From assembly GCA_015064695.1 (NCBI GenBank), contig SVRS01000005.1, positions 24,709 to 88,708 of the forward strand: a stretch of DNA of 64,000 nt, written 5' to 3'. The notes under the pieces are model-generated. The model did not search any database, was not told the origin of the DNA, and saw nothing but the letters and a program-made list of their open reading frames with translations. Position numbers and translations under genes: made by a program. Numbering within the stretch: the first letter of the stretch is position 1; each line of letters opens with the position of its first letter. Shown here piece after piece: positions 24,204 to 34,621 of the stretch. The stretch is from Oscillospiraceae bacterium. Its GTDB lineage: Bacteria > Bacillota > Clostridia > Oscillospirales > CAG-272.

Positions 24204-25301
24204 ATGACCAGAATCGGCTTCGTGGGTGTCGGCGCAATTTCCGGCATCTATCTGGAAAACATCACCAACAGATTCAAGGATATTGAGATCATCGGCGTCT
24301 GCGACCTCATTCGTGAGCGGGCGGAGAACGCCGTTAAGAAGTATAACATTCCCAAGCTCTACAACGATATGTACGAGCTGTTTGCTGATCCCGAGGTGGA
24401 TATCGTTCTGAATATCACCCGCCCCTACGAGCATTACGAGGTCACCAAGGCCGCTCTGCTGGCCGGTAAGCCCGTCTACTCCGAGAAGCCTCTGGGTGCG
24501 ACCTGGGAGGAGGGGCTTGAGCTGGTGAAGCTGGCCGAGGAGCGGGGCCTGTGGATCGCCGGCGCACCCGATACCTACATGGGCGCGGGTATCCAGACCT
24601 GCCGTAAGCTCATCGACGAGGGCGCTATCGGCGACGTAGTGGGCGCCACCGCCTTCATGACCTGCCACGGTCATGAATCCTGGCATCCCGATCCCGAGTT
24701 CTACTACAAATTCGGCGGCGGTCCTATGATGGACATGGGGCCCTACTACGTGACCGCTCTGGTCAACCTCCTGGGCGGTGTCAAGCGTGTCGGCGGTATG
24801 ATCTCCACACCTTTTGCAACCCGTACCTGCACCTGCAAGGAGCATGACGGTGAGGTGATCACCGTGGACGTGCCGACCTCTTATTACGGCACCATGCAGT
24901 TTGAATCCGGCGCCGTGGCCTCCATTCTGACCTCCTTCGATATCTACGGCGCGCGCTTGCCCATCATTGAGATCTACGGCTCCAAGGGCACCCTGCGTGT
25001 GCCCGATCCCAACTGCTTCGGCGGTCCCGTGGTTCTGCACACCCCCGAAAAGGGCGACGAGGAGATTCCGTTGGCCTTTGACTATCCCGAAAACTCCCGT
25101 GCCCTGGGCCTTGCCGAGATGGCCTCTGCCTTGAAGGCCGGTCGCCGTCCCCGCGCCAGCTGGAAGCAAACCCTCCACGTCCTGGAGGTGCTGACCGGCT
25201 TTGAGCGCGCCGTAGCGCAGGGCGGTTATCTGGATCTGACCACGACCTATGAGCGCGAGGCTCCTATGGCCACCAATATGCCTCACGGCGTGCTGGATTG
25301 A
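24204..25301 (+). CDS. Gfo/Idh/MocA oxidoreductase, tandem copy 1
   Basis: This 365-residue protein has an N-terminal Rossmann fold (IGFVGVGAISGIYLENI) and EKP in PVYSEKPLG near residue 96. GGGPMMDMGPYYVTALVNLLGG near 175 belongs to the C-terminal domain; the catalytic His of many relatives is replaced by Tyr in this block. It is a tandem duplicate of the next gene, with a nearly identical 3' portion. It starts 23 nt after ThuA. Substrate unknown. Confidence 0.88.
   Translation: MTRIGFVGVGAISGIYLENITNRFKDIEIIGVCDLIRERAENAVKKYNIPKLYNDMYELFADPEVDIVLNITRPYEHYEVTKAALLAGKPVYSEKPLGATWEEGLELVKLAEERGLWIAGAPDTYMGAGIQTCRKLIDEGAIGDVVGATAFMTCHGHESWHPDPEFYYKFGGGPMMDMGPYYVTALVNLLGGVKRVGGMISTPFATRTCTCKEHDGEVITVDVPTSYYGTMQFESGAVASILTSFDIYGARLPIIEIYGSKGTLRVPDPNCFGGPVVLHTPEKGDEEIPLAFDYPENSRALGLAEMASALKAGRRPRASWKQTLHVLEVLTGFERAVAQGGYLDLTTTYEREAPMATNMPHGVLD
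24931..25205 (+). repeat. Conserved 3' block of the Gfo/Idh duplication, copy 1
   Basis: About 275 bp aligned without gaps to 26042-26316, with roughly a dozen differences by eye. Upstream parts of the same genes are clearly less alike. Confidence 0.8.
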
Positions 25302-25314
25302 ACGAGGTAGTGCC

Positions 25315-26412
25315 ATGAAAAAGATCGGTATCGTCGGCGTCGGGTGCATTTCGGGCATCTATCTGGAAAATATTACCAACCGATTTCAGGAGATCGAGGT
25401 CATCGGCGTCTGCGACCTTGTCCGCGAGCGGGCTGAGGCCGCCGTGGCAAAATATCACATTCCCAAGCTCTACGAGGATATGTATGAGCTTTTCGCTGAT
25501 CCCGATGTGGATATCGTTCTGAACCTGACCCGCCCCTTCCAGCACCACGGCGTTTCTAAGGCGGCTCTACTGGCAGGGAAGCACGTCTACTCCGAAAAGC
25601 CTCTGGGCGCCTCCTTTGAGGAGGGGGTGGAGCTGGTGCGGCTGGCCGAGGAACGGGGACTCATGATCGGCGGCGCGCCCGATACCTTCCTGGGGGCGGG
25701 GATTCAGACCTGTCGTAAGCTCATTGACGAGGGCGCAATCGGCGAAGTGGTGGGGGCAACGGCCTTCATGACGGGCCATGGTCCCGAGTCCTGGCACCCT
25801 GACCCCGAATTTTTCTATAAATTCGGCGGAGGCCCCATGCTGGATATGGGTCCCTATTACGTCACGGCTCTGGTCAATCTTTTGGGCGGAGTCAAGCGAG
25901 TGGGCGGTATGGTTTCTGCTCCCTTTTCCCAAAGAGTCATGGGCTGTAAGGAGCATTTCGGCGAGCTCATCGACGTGGAGGTGCCCACCTCCTACTATGG
26001 CGTGATGGAATTTCAATCGGGCGCCGTGGCCTCGCTGATGACCTCCTTCGATATCTACGGCGCGCGCTTGCCCATCATTGAGATCTACGGCTCCAAGGGC
26101 ACTCTCCGTGTGCCTGATCCCAATTGGTTCGGCGGCCCCGTGGTTCTGCACACCCCCGAAAAGGGCGATGAGGAGATTCCGTTGGCCTTTGACTATCCCG
26201 AAAACTCCCGCGCCCTGGGCCTTGCCGAGATGGCCTCTGCCTTGAAGGCCGGTCGCCGTCCCCGCGCCGGCTGGAAGCAAACCCTCCACGTCCTGGAGGT
26301 GCTGACTGGCTTTGAGCGGGCCGTACAGAACGGCGGCTATCTGGACATGACCACCACCTACGAACGGGAGGCACCCATGACTATGGGGCTGGCTCATGGG
26401 GTGCTGGATTAA
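25315..26412 (+). CDS. Gfo/Idh/MocA oxidoreductase, tandem copy 2
   Basis: This protein also has 365 residues, with the same IVGVGCISGIYLENI, YSEKPLG and GGGPMLDMGPYY blocks as copy 1. The 5' two thirds differ from copy 1 at many silent and replacement sites, while 26042-26316 is about 95% identical to 24931-25205, which points to gene conversion. The start at 25315 is only 13 nt after the copy 1 stop and has GAGG before it. A new promoter follows at 26459. Confidence 0.88.
   Translation: MKKIGIVGVGCISGIYLENITNRFQEIEVIGVCDLVRERAEAAVAKYHIPKLYEDMYELFADPDVDIVLNLTRPFQHHGVSKAALLAGKHVYSEKPLGASFEEGVELVRLAEERGLMIGGAPDTFLGAGIQTCRKLIDEGAIGEVVGATAFMTGHGPESWHPDPEFFYKFGGGPMLDMGPYYVTALVNLLGGVKRVGGMVSAPFSQRVMGCKEHFGELIDVEVPTSYYGVMEFQSGAVASLMTSFDIYGARLPIIEIYGSKGTLRVPDPNWFGGPVVLHTPEKGDEEIPLAFDYPENSRALGLAEMASALKAGRRPRAGWKQTLHVLEVLTGFERAVQNGGYLDMTTTYEREAPMTMGLAHGVLD
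26042..26316 (+). repeat. Conserved 3' block of the Gfo/Idh duplication, copy 2
   Basis: Partner of 24931-25205 at a constant offset of 1111 bp. Confidence 0.8.
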
Positions 26413-26458
26413 TCCGCCGGAATTTGTCATGCCGGAGACATTTTTTGAAAAAAAGATA

Positions 26459-26487
26459 TTGCATTTTTCTCCGTTTTATGGTATAAT
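26459..26487 (+). promoter_or_regulatory. Sigma-A promoter before the malate dehydrogenase-like gene
   Basis: TTGCAT, a 17-bp spacer and TATAAT lie about 35 bp upstream of the ATG at 26523. It probably drives the Ldh-malic enzyme unit. Confidence 0.8.
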
Positions 26488-26522
26488 TAAACTTGAAAAA
26501 TATTTTCAGGAGGAACTCTGTT

Positions 26523-27632
26523 ATGCCTAAGACCAACATTGTGGATTGGGAAACCATCACAAATTTTGTCATTGATTCTTTTGTCGGTTACGGTATCCCT
26601 CGTGAGGATGCCGAGATCTGTGCCGATGTTCTGCTGGAATCGGACAAGCGTGGTATCGAGTCCCACGGTTGCAACCGCTTCAAGCCCGTTTATCTGGACC
26701 GTATCAAGGCGGGGATCCAGAACCCTATCACCAACTTTGAAATCATCAAAGAGACCGAGACCACCGCAGTCGTGGATGGCCATGACGGTATGGGGCAGGT
26801 CATCGGCTACAAGGCCATGAGCATGGCCATCGAGAAGGCTAAGAAGTACGGTATGGGTATGGTCGTGGTTCGTAATTCCTGCCATTACGGTATTGCCGGC
26901 TATTACACCTCTATGGCTACCAAGGCCGGCTGCATCGGCCTGACCGGTACCAACGCCCGTCCTACCGTAGCACCCACCTTCGGCGTACAGGGTGCCTTCG
27001 GTACGAACCCTCTGACCCTGGGCGTGCCCACTGATGAGGAGTTCGACTTCAACTTTGACGCTGCTTCCTCCACCTACCAGAACGGCAAGCTGGAGTATTA
27101 CGCCCGTATCGGTAAGGACGCACCCAAGGGCGCCCTGGTCAACCTGGAGGGCGAGGCCTACGAGGGCACCTCTGCGGATGCACTGAAGGCTATGGCCCGC
27201 GGCGAGGCTGCTCTTTGCACCCTCGGCGGCCCCGGCGAGGAGGGCTGTGGCTACAAGGGCTACGGCTTCGCTATGTTCGTTGAGCTTCTCTCCGCCGCTC
27301 TGCAGAACGGTCACTACGGTCAGTACCTGACCGGTAAGGACGAGAACGGGAACAAGCGTCCCTTCGGTCTGGGTCACTTCTTCATTGCCATCGACACCGA
27401 GCACTTCCTGGGCGAGGATGCCTGCCGCAAGAACGCCGGCGACATCATCCGTGAGGTCCGTTCTGTCAAGCGCGCTCCCGGGGAGGATCGCATTTATTCC
27501 GCAGGCGAGAAGGAGCATGAGATCCGCCTGGCCCGCCATGCCGGTGTGCCGATCAACGAGTCTGTTCAAAAGGAATTCATCGCCGTTCGCGACGAGCTGG
27601 GTCTGCCCTATAAGTTCCCCTTTGAGGACTAA
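26523..27632 (+). CDS. Ldh2-family malate/L-lactate-type dehydrogenase
   Basis: This 369-residue protein belongs to the malate/L-lactate/ureidoglycolate dehydrogenase family (Ldh2, distinct from classical LDH/MDH). Typical features are the helical N-terminus ending ESDKRGIESHGCNRF (catalytic His), VVDGHDGMGQVIG, VVVRNSCHYGIAGYY near residue 118 and GTNARPTVAPTFG near 145. It uses NAD(P)H with 2-hydroxy acids. The malic enzyme gene follows on the same strand, which favours malate or a related acid as substrate. Start at 26523 follows CAGGAGG. Confidence 0.85.
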   Translation: MPKTNIVDWETITNFVIDSFVGYGIPREDAEICADVLLESDKRGIESHGCNRFKPVYLDRIKAGIQNPITNFEIIKETETTAVVDGHDGMGQVIGYKAMSMAIEKAKKYGMGMVVVRNSCHYGIAGYYTSMATKAGCIGLTGTNARPTVAPTFGVQGAFGTNPLTLGVPTDEEFDFNFDAASSTYQNGKLEYYARIGKDAPKGALVNLEGEAYEGTSADALKAMARGEAALCTLGGPGEEGCGYKGYGFAMFVELLSAALQNGHYGQYLTGKDENGNKRPFGLGHFFIAIDTEHFLGEDACRKNAGDIIREVRSVKRAPGEDRIYSAGEKEHEIRLARHAGVPINESVQKEFIAVRDELGLPYKFPFED

Positions 27633-27652
27633 TCGCATTACAGAACCATTGT

Positions 27653-27688
27653 GGGGTCGCCGTTTCCGCCGATACGGCGGCCCCTTTC
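27653..27688 (+). terminator. Weak hairpin between the dehydrogenase and malic enzyme genes
   Basis: GGGGTCGCCGT pairs imperfectly with ACGGCGGCCCC and is followed only by TTTC. It may attenuate transcription rather than stop it. Confidence 0.4.
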
Positions 27689-27726
27689 AAGAATCACAAA
27701 ATTTATGGAAAGGAAGTACATAGATC

Positions 27727-28905
27727 ATGAATATCAGAGAAGAGTCCCTCCAAAAGCACTATGAATGGAATGGTAAGATCGAGGTGGTTTCCCGCGTTCC
27801 CGTTGAGAATCGTCAGGATCTCTCCCTCGCTTATACTCCCGGAGTGGCTGAGCCCTGCCTGGAGATTCAGAAGGACGTGAATAAGTCCTACGAGTTGACC
27901 CGCCGCAAGAACCTGGTGGCCGTTATCACCGACGGTACCGCCGTCCTGGGCTTGGGCGACATCGGCCCCGAGGCGGGTATGCCCGTTATGGAGGGTAAGT
28001 GCGTTCTGTTTAAGGAGTTCGCAGACGTAGACGCATTCCCCCTTTGCATTCGCTCCAAGGACGTGGATACCATCGTCAACACCATCACCCTGCTGGCCGG
28101 TAGCTTTGGCGGCATCAACCTTGAGGACATCTCCGCCCCCCGCTGCTTTGAGATCGAGCGCAGACTCAAGGAGACCTGCGATATTCCCGTGTTCCACGAC
28201 GACCAGCACGGTACCGCCATCGTGGTGGCCGCCGCTCTGCTGAACGCCTTGAAGGTGGTCGGCAAGGAGTTGGGTAATGTTCGTATCACCATGAGCGGAG
28301 CAGGTGCCGCCGGTATCTCCATCGCCAAGCACCTCATCAACATGGGTGCTGACCCCAAGAAGATGCTCATGTGCGACATCAACGGCATTCTTTGCGAGGG
28401 CGACGAGCGTATGAACCCCGCCCAGGCCGCTATGGCCGCCATTACCAACGCAGAGCATAAGCAGGGTACTCTGGCCGATGCTCTGGTTGGCGCAGACATC
28501 TTCGTGGGCGTTTCGGCTCCCAACATCGTCACCAAGGAGATGATCGCCTCCATGGCCGAGGGTGCTATCGCTTTCCCCATGGCGAATCCCACTCCCGAGA
28601 TCATGCCCGACCTCGCCAAGGAGGCAGGCGCCCGCATCGTGGGTACCGGCCGCTCCGACTTCCCCAACCAGATCAACAACCTGCTGGCATTCCCCGGCAT
28701 CTTCCGCGGTGCCCTGGACTGCCGCGCTTCCTGCATCAACGAGGAGATGAAGGTTGCCGCCTCCCGCGCTCTCGCTTCTCTGATTCCCGAGGACGAGGTG
28801 AACGAGGAGAACATTATCGTTTCCGCCCTCAATAAGAGCGTAGCTCCCGTGGTCGCCCAGGCTGTCATTGACGCTGCTAAGGCTACCGGCGTGGCTCGTA
28901 TCTGA
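27727..28905 (+). CDS. NAD(P)-dependent malic enzyme
   Basis: This 392-residue protein is a short bacterial malic enzyme without the phosphotransacetylase-like extension. It has LSLAYTPGVAEPC near residue 37, AVITDGTAVLGLGDIGPEAGMPVMEGK near 65, the metal-binding EDISAPRC and PVFHDDQHGTA, and the nucleotide-binding GAGAAGISI near 195. It converts malate to pyruvate, CO2 and NAD(P)H in the cytoplasm. Together with the Ldh2 gene it could link oxaloacetate, malate and pyruvate and shift reducing power. Start at 27727 follows GAAAGGAAG. Confidence 0.93.
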   Translation: MNIREESLQKHYEWNGKIEVVSRVPVENRQDLSLAYTPGVAEPCLEIQKDVNKSYELTRRKNLVAVITDGTAVLGLGDIGPEAGMPVMEGKCVLFKEFADVDAFPLCIRSKDVDTIVNTITLLAGSFGGINLEDISAPRCFEIERRLKETCDIPVFHDDQHGTAIVVAAALLNALKVVGKELGNVRITMSGAGAAGISIAKHLINMGADPKKMLMCDINGILCEGDERMNPAQAAMAAITNAEHKQGTLADALVGADIFVGVSAPNIVTKEMIASMAEGAIAFPMANPTPEIMPDLAKEAGARIVGTGRSDFPNQINNLLAFPGIFRGALDCRASCINEEMKVAASRALASLIPEDEVNEENIIVSALNKSVAPVVAQAVIDAAKATGVARI

Positions 28906-28961
28906 CATTTGGATCGCACCGTGCCTCGGCACGGCATCCTTTGAAAGTGAGGTGGATATCC

Positions 28962-30182
28962 ATGGAGCGTACCACCAATAAGGACTATTTCGCCAAAGCA
29001 AGAGTGGGGCTGTTCGCCAGTTACACCTACGCCACCTATGCTACCGGCAAGGGGACCGATTGGGGCGGGACCCATTATTCCGCCCGGGATCCTCGCGGGG
29101 CTGAATCCGCCGAGGAGGCCGCAAGCCTCTTCGACGGTGCAAAATTCGCCCGCGCCGCCTATGACCTCGGTGCGCAGTACGTCGTGTTCACCACGGCCCA
29201 CGCGGGGTTCAATCTGCTTTTTCCATCCGAGACCATGAAAGCGACCGGCTGTACCCACAAATGCGCCGTTGACTCTGACCTGGTCCAAAAGCTCATTGAC
29301 GGTCTGGATACTTACGGCATCCCGCTGATCCTGTATCTGCCCCCCAACGATGACCACGACATAGTCGACGAGGACCTGAAAAAGATGGGCTGGTATCAAG
29401 ACAGCGAGGGAAGGACTCAATTTCTTATCCGCCTTATCCGTGAAATCTACGACCGCTACGGGAGTAAGATCGCGGGATTCTGGTTCGACCAGGGCGGTCC
29501 CGATAGCCGGGTGTGCGATGCGGTGCGGGAAGGCAATCCCGATGCCGTGGTGTTCGTCAATACCGGTGTGACCGCCAACGAGATCGAGCATCCCCTTTCG
29601 GATTTCCTCGTCTCGGAATACTACGGTTCCATCGAGAGCTGCGACAGCGATACGCTGCCTGTCCACTATTCCCAGGTCAACCGTCAGATCGGAAACTGGT
29701 GGGCCATCGGTGGAAAAGCTCCTACTGATGCGCGAAATCTGTACCGCTATTCGGTGCGTACCATCGCCGTGGAGGGTCAGTACAACGCAGGCATCGCCTG
29801 GTCCTGCGGTCCCTACCTTGACCAAACATGGGAGGATGGTGTGCGCGACCTGCTGACCGATCTGGGAACACTGCTCAAATCCCACGACGGCATCTATGGG
29901 ACAGTCCCCGGACGATGCTATCCCACCAAGCCCAACTCTACCCTTCCCAAGGAGCATTGGGGCGTGTCCACCGAGTCTGAGGACGGCAGTATGGTCTACC
30001 TCCACGTACTCAACCGTCCCGAGGACGGGGTTTTGAAGCTTGCTTTCCCTGCAAACGGGCGGAGATTTACGTCTGCCCACTGCGGCGAGCACATACTGCC
30101 TCTGGACGAGACGGCCGAGGGGTATGAGATGGTCCTCCCCATTGATTCCGATGGCGTGGATACCGTGATCCGTCTCAGTTGA
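28962..30182 (+). CDS. GH29-like alpha-L-fucosidase
   Basis: This 406-residue protein resembles the GH29 catalytic barrel: an N-terminal [31 protein letters not shown] near residue 75, and [10 protein letters not shown] near 173, with the Asp (about 176) in the position of the GH29 nucleophile. A small beta C-terminal part follows, ending in [16 protein letters not shown]. The match to characterised fucosidases is partial, so substrate may differ. No signal peptide. The ATG at 28962 has GAGGTGG ahead of it; an in-frame TTG upstream is less likely. The transaldolase starts 32 nt later. Confidence 0.75.
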   Translation: MERTTNKDYFAKARVGLFASYTYATYATGKGTDWGGTHYSARDPRGAESAEEAASLFDGAKFARAAYDLGAQYVVFTTAHAGFNLLFPSETMKATGCTHKCAVDSDLVQKLIDGLDTYGIPLILYLPPNDDHDIVDEDLKKMGWYQDSEGRTQFLIRLIREIYDRYGSKIAGFWFDQGGPDSRVCDAVREGNPDAVVFVNTGVTANEIEHPLSDFLVSEYYGSIESCDSDTLPVHYSQVNRQIGNWWAIGGKAPTDARNLYRYSVRTIAVEGQYNAGIAWSCGPYLDQTWEDGVRDLLTDLGTLLKSHDGIYGTVPGRCYPTKPNSTLPKEHWGVSTESEDGSMVYLHVLNRPEDGVLKLAFPANGRRFTSAHCGEHILPLDETAEGYEMVLPIDSDGVDTVIRLS

Positions 30183-30214
30183 AGAATACTATATTTAAGA
30201 AAGAGGTGTTATAC

Positions 30215-30865
30215 ATGAAACTATTTATTGATACCGCCAATGTGGATGAAATCCGTCGGGCGAACGATCTCGGCGTGATCTGCGGCGTGACCACAAACCC
30301 TTCTTTGATCGCTAAGGAGGGCCGCGACTTTGTGGAGGTAGTCAAGGAGATTACTCAAATCGTGGACGGTCCCATCAGCGCAGAGGTCATTTCTCTGGAT
30401 GCAGAGGGCATGGTCAAGGAGGCGTTGGAGCTCTGCGACACCATCCGTAATCCCAACCTGGTCATCAAGATTCCCATGTGCGCTGAGGGACTCAAGGCCA
30501 CAAAGAAGCTTTCTTCCATGGGCATCAAAACCAACGTAACCCTGATTTTCTCCACCGCCCAGGCGCTTCTGGCGGCAAAGGCAGGCGCAACCTACGTCAG
30601 CCCCTTCGTCGGCCGTCTGGACGACATTGGCGACGATGGCGTGGCCGTGGTCGAGGATATTGTGAACATCTTCCAAAATTATGGAATTGAGACCGAGATC
30701 ATCGCCGCCTCCATTCGTACGTCTGCTCACGTGACCGCCGTTGCGCGTGCAGGCAGTGATATAGCCACCGTCCCCTACAAGGTCATTGAGAGCATGATCG
30801 GTCACCCCATGACCACCAGCGGCATTGATCGCTTCCTCTCTGACTGGGCAAGCATTTCCAAGTGA
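30215..30865 (+). CDS. tal: Transaldolase, short (TalC/fructose-6-phosphate aldolase-like) form
   Basis: This 216-residue protein matches the small transaldolase group: [26 protein letters not shown] near residue 27, LVIKIPM with the Schiff-base Lys near residue 86, [20 protein letters not shown] and [12 protein letters not shown]. It moves a dihydroxyacetone unit between sugar phosphates in the non-oxidative pentose phosphate pathway. Fructose-6-phosphate aldolase is the main alternative for this size class. It sits directly upstream of xylA, as expected for pentose use. Start at 30215 follows AGAAAGAGG. Confidence 0.92.
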   Translation: MKLFIDTANVDEIRRANDLGVICGVTTNPSLIAKEGRDFVEVVKEITQIVDGPISAEVISLDAEGMVKEALELCDTIRNPNLVIKIPMCAEGLKATKKLSSMGIKTNVTLIFSTAQALLAAKAGATYVSPFVGRLDDIGDDGVAVVEDIVNIFQNYGIETEIIAASIRTSAHVTAVARAGSDIATVPYKVIESMIGHPMTTSGIDRFLSDWASISK

Positions 30866-30902
30866 ATAACGAATTGTAAAAAAGTGAAAGGAAATAACCA
30901 CT

Positions 30903-32210
30903 ATGTACTTCCAGAACGACAAGATCAAATTCGAGGGCAAGGACAGCAAGAACCCCTTCTCCTTCCGCTACTACGATAAGGACCGCGTCATTGGCGGCAA
31001 GACCATGGGCGAGCATCTTCGTTTCGCTATGAGCTGGTGGCACACCTGCTGCGCCGCCGGTACCGATATGTTCGGCGGTGAGACCATGGACAAGACCTTC
31101 GGCTGCGACGGTATCGAGCGCGCCAAGGCTAAGGTCGATTTCGGCTTTGAGCTCATGGAGAAGCTGGGTATCGACTACTACTGCTTCCACGACGTGGACG
31201 TAGCTCCCGAGGGCGAGACCCTGGCCGAGAGCATCAAGAATCTGGAGATCGTCACCGACTACCTGCTGGAAAAGCAGAACGCCACCGGCATCAAGCCTCT
31301 GTGGGTGACCGCCAATATGTTCGGCAATAAGATGTTCATGGCCGGTGCGTCCACCAGCCCCTGTGCCGACGTGTATGCCATCGCCGCCGGTAAGGTCAAG
31401 GCCGGTATCGATGCCGCCATCAAGCTGGGCGCTCCCGGTTACGTGTTCTGGGGTGGCCGCGAGGGCTACGATACCCTCATCAACACCGACGTTGCCCTTG
31501 AACTGGACAACATGGGTAAGTTCCTGACCCTGGCCCGCGACTACGCCCGCGCCAACGGCTTCAAGGGCGACTTCTACATCGAGCCCAAGCCCAAGGAGCC
31601 CACCAAGCATCAGTATGACTTCGACGTAGCTACCTGCGCCAACTTCCTGCGCACCTACGGTCTGATGGATGACTTCCGCATGAACATCGAGGCAAACCAT
31701 GCTACTCTGGCCGGTCATACCTTCCAGCACGAGCTGCGTATGGCGACCGTCAACGGCATCTTTGGCTCTATCGACGCCAACCAGGGCGATATGCTCCTGG
31801 GCTGGGATACCGACCAGTTCCCCACCAACGTCTACGACACCACCCTCTGCATGTACGAGGTCATCAAGGCCGGCGGCTTCACCAACGGCGGTTTGAACTT
31901 CGACGCCAAGGCACGCCGTCAGTCCAACACCTTTGAGGACGTTCTGCTGTCCTACATCGCCGGTATGGACGCCTTCGCTCTGGGTCTCATCAAGGCTTAT
32001 CAGATCATTGAGGACGGCCGCATCGACGAATTCGTGGCCAACCGCTATGCTTCCTACAACGAGGGTATCGGTAAGTCCATCCGCGAGGGCAAGGAGACCC
32101 TGGAATCCCTGGCTGCCTACGCTCAGGATCTGAAGGGCGTCGTTCCCGCCAGCGGCCGTCAGGAGTACCTGGAGTCTGTCCTCAATGACGTTCTTTTCTC
32201 GGGCGTCTGA
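30903..32210 (+). CDS. xylA: Xylose isomerase
   Basis: This 435-residue enzyme is a class II xylose isomerase converting D-xylose to D-xylulose. Signatures are [12 protein letters not shown] with the catalytic His and Asp near residue 100, [12 protein letters not shown] near 180, [18 protein letters not shown] near 227 (metal Glu), [19 protein letters not shown] near 260 and [19 protein letters not shown] near 290. Full length. It lies 37 nt after transaldolase and in the same run as xylB, with a GH99-like gene between them. Start follows GAAAGGAAATAACC. Confidence 0.97.
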   Translation: MYFQNDKIKFEGKDSKNPFSFRYYDKDRVIGGKTMGEHLRFAMSWWHTCCAAGTDMFGGETMDKTFGCDGIERAKAKVDFGFELMEKLGIDYYCFHDVDVAPEGETLAESIKNLEIVTDYLLEKQNATGIKPLWVTANMFGNKMFMAGASTSPCADVYAIAAGKVKAGIDAAIKLGAPGYVFWGGREGYDTLINTDVALELDNMGKFLTLARDYARANGFKGDFYIEPKPKEPTKHQYDFDVATCANFLRTYGLMDDFRMNIEANHATLAGHTFQHELRMATVNGIFGSIDANQGDMLLGWDTDQFPTNVYDTTLCMYEVIKAGGFTNGGLNFDAKARRQSNTFEDVLLSYIAGMDAFALGLIKAYQIIEDGRIDEFVANRYASYNEGIGKSIREGKETLESLAAYAQDLKGVVPASGRQEYLESVLNDVLFSGV

Positions 32211-32293
32211 TCAACGACCGACACGATACCGGTACTGACGATCAAGATCGACAGCGACTCTGCATATCTCTTTGCGGCTGAAAGGAGCATCAG

Positions 32294-34606
32294 ATGGAAA
32301 AGACCTCACAGGCTGAACGGTTGACGTTCGTTCCTGCATCCCCCGAAAGGCAGGTTCTGACCGAAAAGGGGGCGTCCCCTCAGATTCTCATTCCCAATTA
32401 TAATGAGACGGCCACCGATGCGCTTGGGCGCACGCTGGTGACCTGTAAGGAGGCGGGACTACCCAAAAAGGATAAGTACGTGGGCCTTTTCTATCTGATT
32501 TGGACCGACAGCGCGGAGGGATTTACGTCCAATATCGACGTGACCAAGGCCTACGCCTGTGACCCTGAAAAGCCGTCCCTGGGCAGTTACGGCACCTTCT
32601 GCTGGTGGGCCGAGCCCGAGACGGGCTACCACTGCTCCGACGAGGTCTGGCAAATCAAGCGGGATATGCGCTACTTCGCCATGGCGGGGATCGATTTCAT
32701 CTATTTGGATTTTACCAATGGGTACATCTACGAGAAGTCGTTCCGTGCGCTTCTGGATACCTGCCTTGAGCTGCGTGCCGCGGGGCAGATGACTCCGTAT
32801 ATCGTCCCCTGGGCCTGGGCCGAGGCGGATGCAACCGTCCCCGGATACGGCCTCGTGGACATCTACGAAATGTTCTACAAGGATCCGAAATACGCCGATC
32901 TTTGGTTCTACTGGGAGGGAAAGCCCCTGGCCATGCTGAAGCACGACAGGGCAGGGAAGCTGTCGGCCTTTGATCGTAAGGAATTGACCGATTTCTTCAC
33001 CTTCCGTATCTCCTGGCCGGACTATGCCTGGCCGGGAGAGCCGATCGGTTCGGGCTATAAATTCTGGGGCGACGGTTGGTTGGCGAATTTTGAATATTTT
33101 TACGGCTACACCGACGATCCCGCCCGCTCGGAGTGCGTGGGCATCGGCTGTGCAGGCTTTGCCGTCCCCGGGAGTGGACGAAGCGGGCGTAAGCTTTCGC
33201 AAAGAGAGCATCTCGACCGCTTTCTTGAAACCCCTACCATGGGCGAGGGCATTATGCTTCAAGAAAATTTTGAAACAATGATGGCGAAGAATCCCGAGAC
33301 TGACGTGCTGATCATCTCTCGCTGGAACGAGTGGGGGGCTCAGAATCTGAACCTGTTGGATTTCGGCTTCTGCGACCAGTTCAACCGGGAGTATTCCCGT
33401 GATATTGAGCCCATGAAGGGCGGGTTCACGGATAATTATTTCTATCAGATGTGCAACATTATCCGTCGATTCAAGGGCATACTGCCCCCCGATGAGCCCA
33501 CGGGCAAGCAGACGGTAGATCTGAACGGTGGCTTTGACCAATGGCAGAGCGTTCTGCCTGCTTTCAAGGATTTCGTGGGAGATACCGAGGCGCGCGATCA
33601 CCTCGACGTATCCAAAACCGTCCGCTATCAGGACAACACGGGGCGCAACGACATTCTGGAAACCCGTCTCACAGCCGACGGCGGCATGGTATACGCCTAC
33701 GTGCGTACCGCCGCTCCCATCACCGATTATCGGGAAGGGAGGAACTGGATGATGCTCTTCATCGATGGGGACAACAACAAGTCTACGGGCTGGGAAGGGT
33801 ACGATTTTGCCGTCAACTACGCCGTGATCGACGAGACGACCACCACCCTCTGTGCCTACAAGGACAACGTGTGGCAGGAGATCGGCACGGTTCGCTACCG
33901 TGTGAAGGACTGCAAGATGATGGTGGCCATTCCGCGCGCCTTGCTGGGGCTGACCGAGGAGACCTTTACCTTGAATTTCCACTGGATGGACAATGTGGCC
34001 GACGTCTACGACCTCCATGCCTGGTTTACCACGGGTGACAGCGCTCCCGAGCGCCGCAATGACTATACCTTGACCCTTTCTATCCCCTACGACGCGGCTG
34101 AGGAGACCCTTCTTCCTTCGCGCACCGAGGGGGCGGTGGCCTATATGCCCGCCGTCGCACTCACTCCTGCGGAGGAGCTTGGATTGCAGACGGGCCTGCG
34201 AGCGACTCTCTACAATCTTCCTGCGGAGTATGGCAAAATGCCCGATTTCGACCATATTGCCGCCAATGCTCAAGGCTCGTCCGTCGTCAGCGGTGTATCC
34301 ATCGCCCCCGCCGGGGATCGGATGGGCGATTTCGCGCTTTCGTTTGAGGGATATATCCGTATTCCCTCCGACGGTGTGTACGAGCTTTCCCTGCAAGCCC
34401 ACGACTGTGCCCGTCTCTACGTGGACGGCCGCCTTGCCGCTGAGAGCATGAATCCTCCCGCGAGAGAGGCGTTCAAGTCTTCCTGCGCCCCGGGCTATCT
34501 TCGTCTGGCCGCAGGATACCACTCCGTCCGCATCGAGTATGCCGAGATCGGTGGCGGGAGCCCGTCGCTATCTCTTGACGGAGATTGGTCTTTTTACTGT
34601 AACTAA
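32294..34606 (+). CDS. GH71/GH99-like protein with C-terminal PA14-type domain
   Basis: This 770-residue protein has an N-terminal barrel-like region (about residues 60-380) with GLFYLIWTD, MRYFAMAGIDFIYLDFTNG and SRWNEWGAQNLN, recalling GH71/GH99 and related endo-mannanase folds. A middle beta region (about 400-580) resembles a CBM9-like module. The end (about 625-770) looks like PA14, with LRATLYNLPAEYG, FEGYIRIPSDGVYELSLQ and GYHSVRIEYAE. No signal peptide is visible, odd for a PA14 enzyme. It sits between xylA and xylB, 15 nt before xylB. Exact activity unknown. Confidence 0.65.
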   Translation: MEKTSQAERLTFVPASPERQVLTEKGASPQILIPNYNETATDALGRTLVTCKEAGLPKKDKYVGLFYLIWTDSAEGFTSNIDVTKAYACDPEKPSLGSYGTFCWWAEPETGYHCSDEVWQIKRDMRYFAMAGIDFIYLDFTNGYIYEKSFRALLDTCLELRAAGQMTPYIVPWAWAEADATVPGYGLVDIYEMFYKDPKYADLWFYWEGKPLAMLKHDRAGKLSAFDRKELTDFFTFRISWPDYAWPGEPIGSGYKFWGDGWLANFEYFYGYTDDPARSECVGIGCAGFAVPGSGRSGRKLSQREHLDRFLETPTMGEGIMLQENFETMMAKNPETDVLIISRWNEWGAQNLNLLDFGFCDQFNREYSRDIEPMKGGFTDNYFYQMCNIIRRFKGILPPDEPTGKQTVDLNGGFDQWQSVLPAFKDFVGDTEARDHLDVSKTVRYQDNTGRNDILETRLTADGGMVYAYVRTAAPITDYREGRNWMMLFIDGDNNKSTGWEGYDFAVNYAVIDETTTTLCAYKDNVWQEIGTVRYRVKDCKMMVAIPRALLGLTEETFTLNFHWMDNVADVYDLHAWFTTGDSAPERRNDYTLTLSIPYDAAEETLLPSRTEGAVAYMPAVALTPAEELGLQTGLRATLYNLPAEYGKMPDFDHIAANAQGSSVVSGVSIAPAGDRMGDFALSFEGYIRIPSDGVYELSLQAHDCARLYVDGRLAAESMNPPAREAFKSSCAPGYLRLAAGYHSVRIEYAEIGGGSPSLSLDGDWSFYCN

Positions 34607-34621
34607 AGAATGGAGCAAGCT

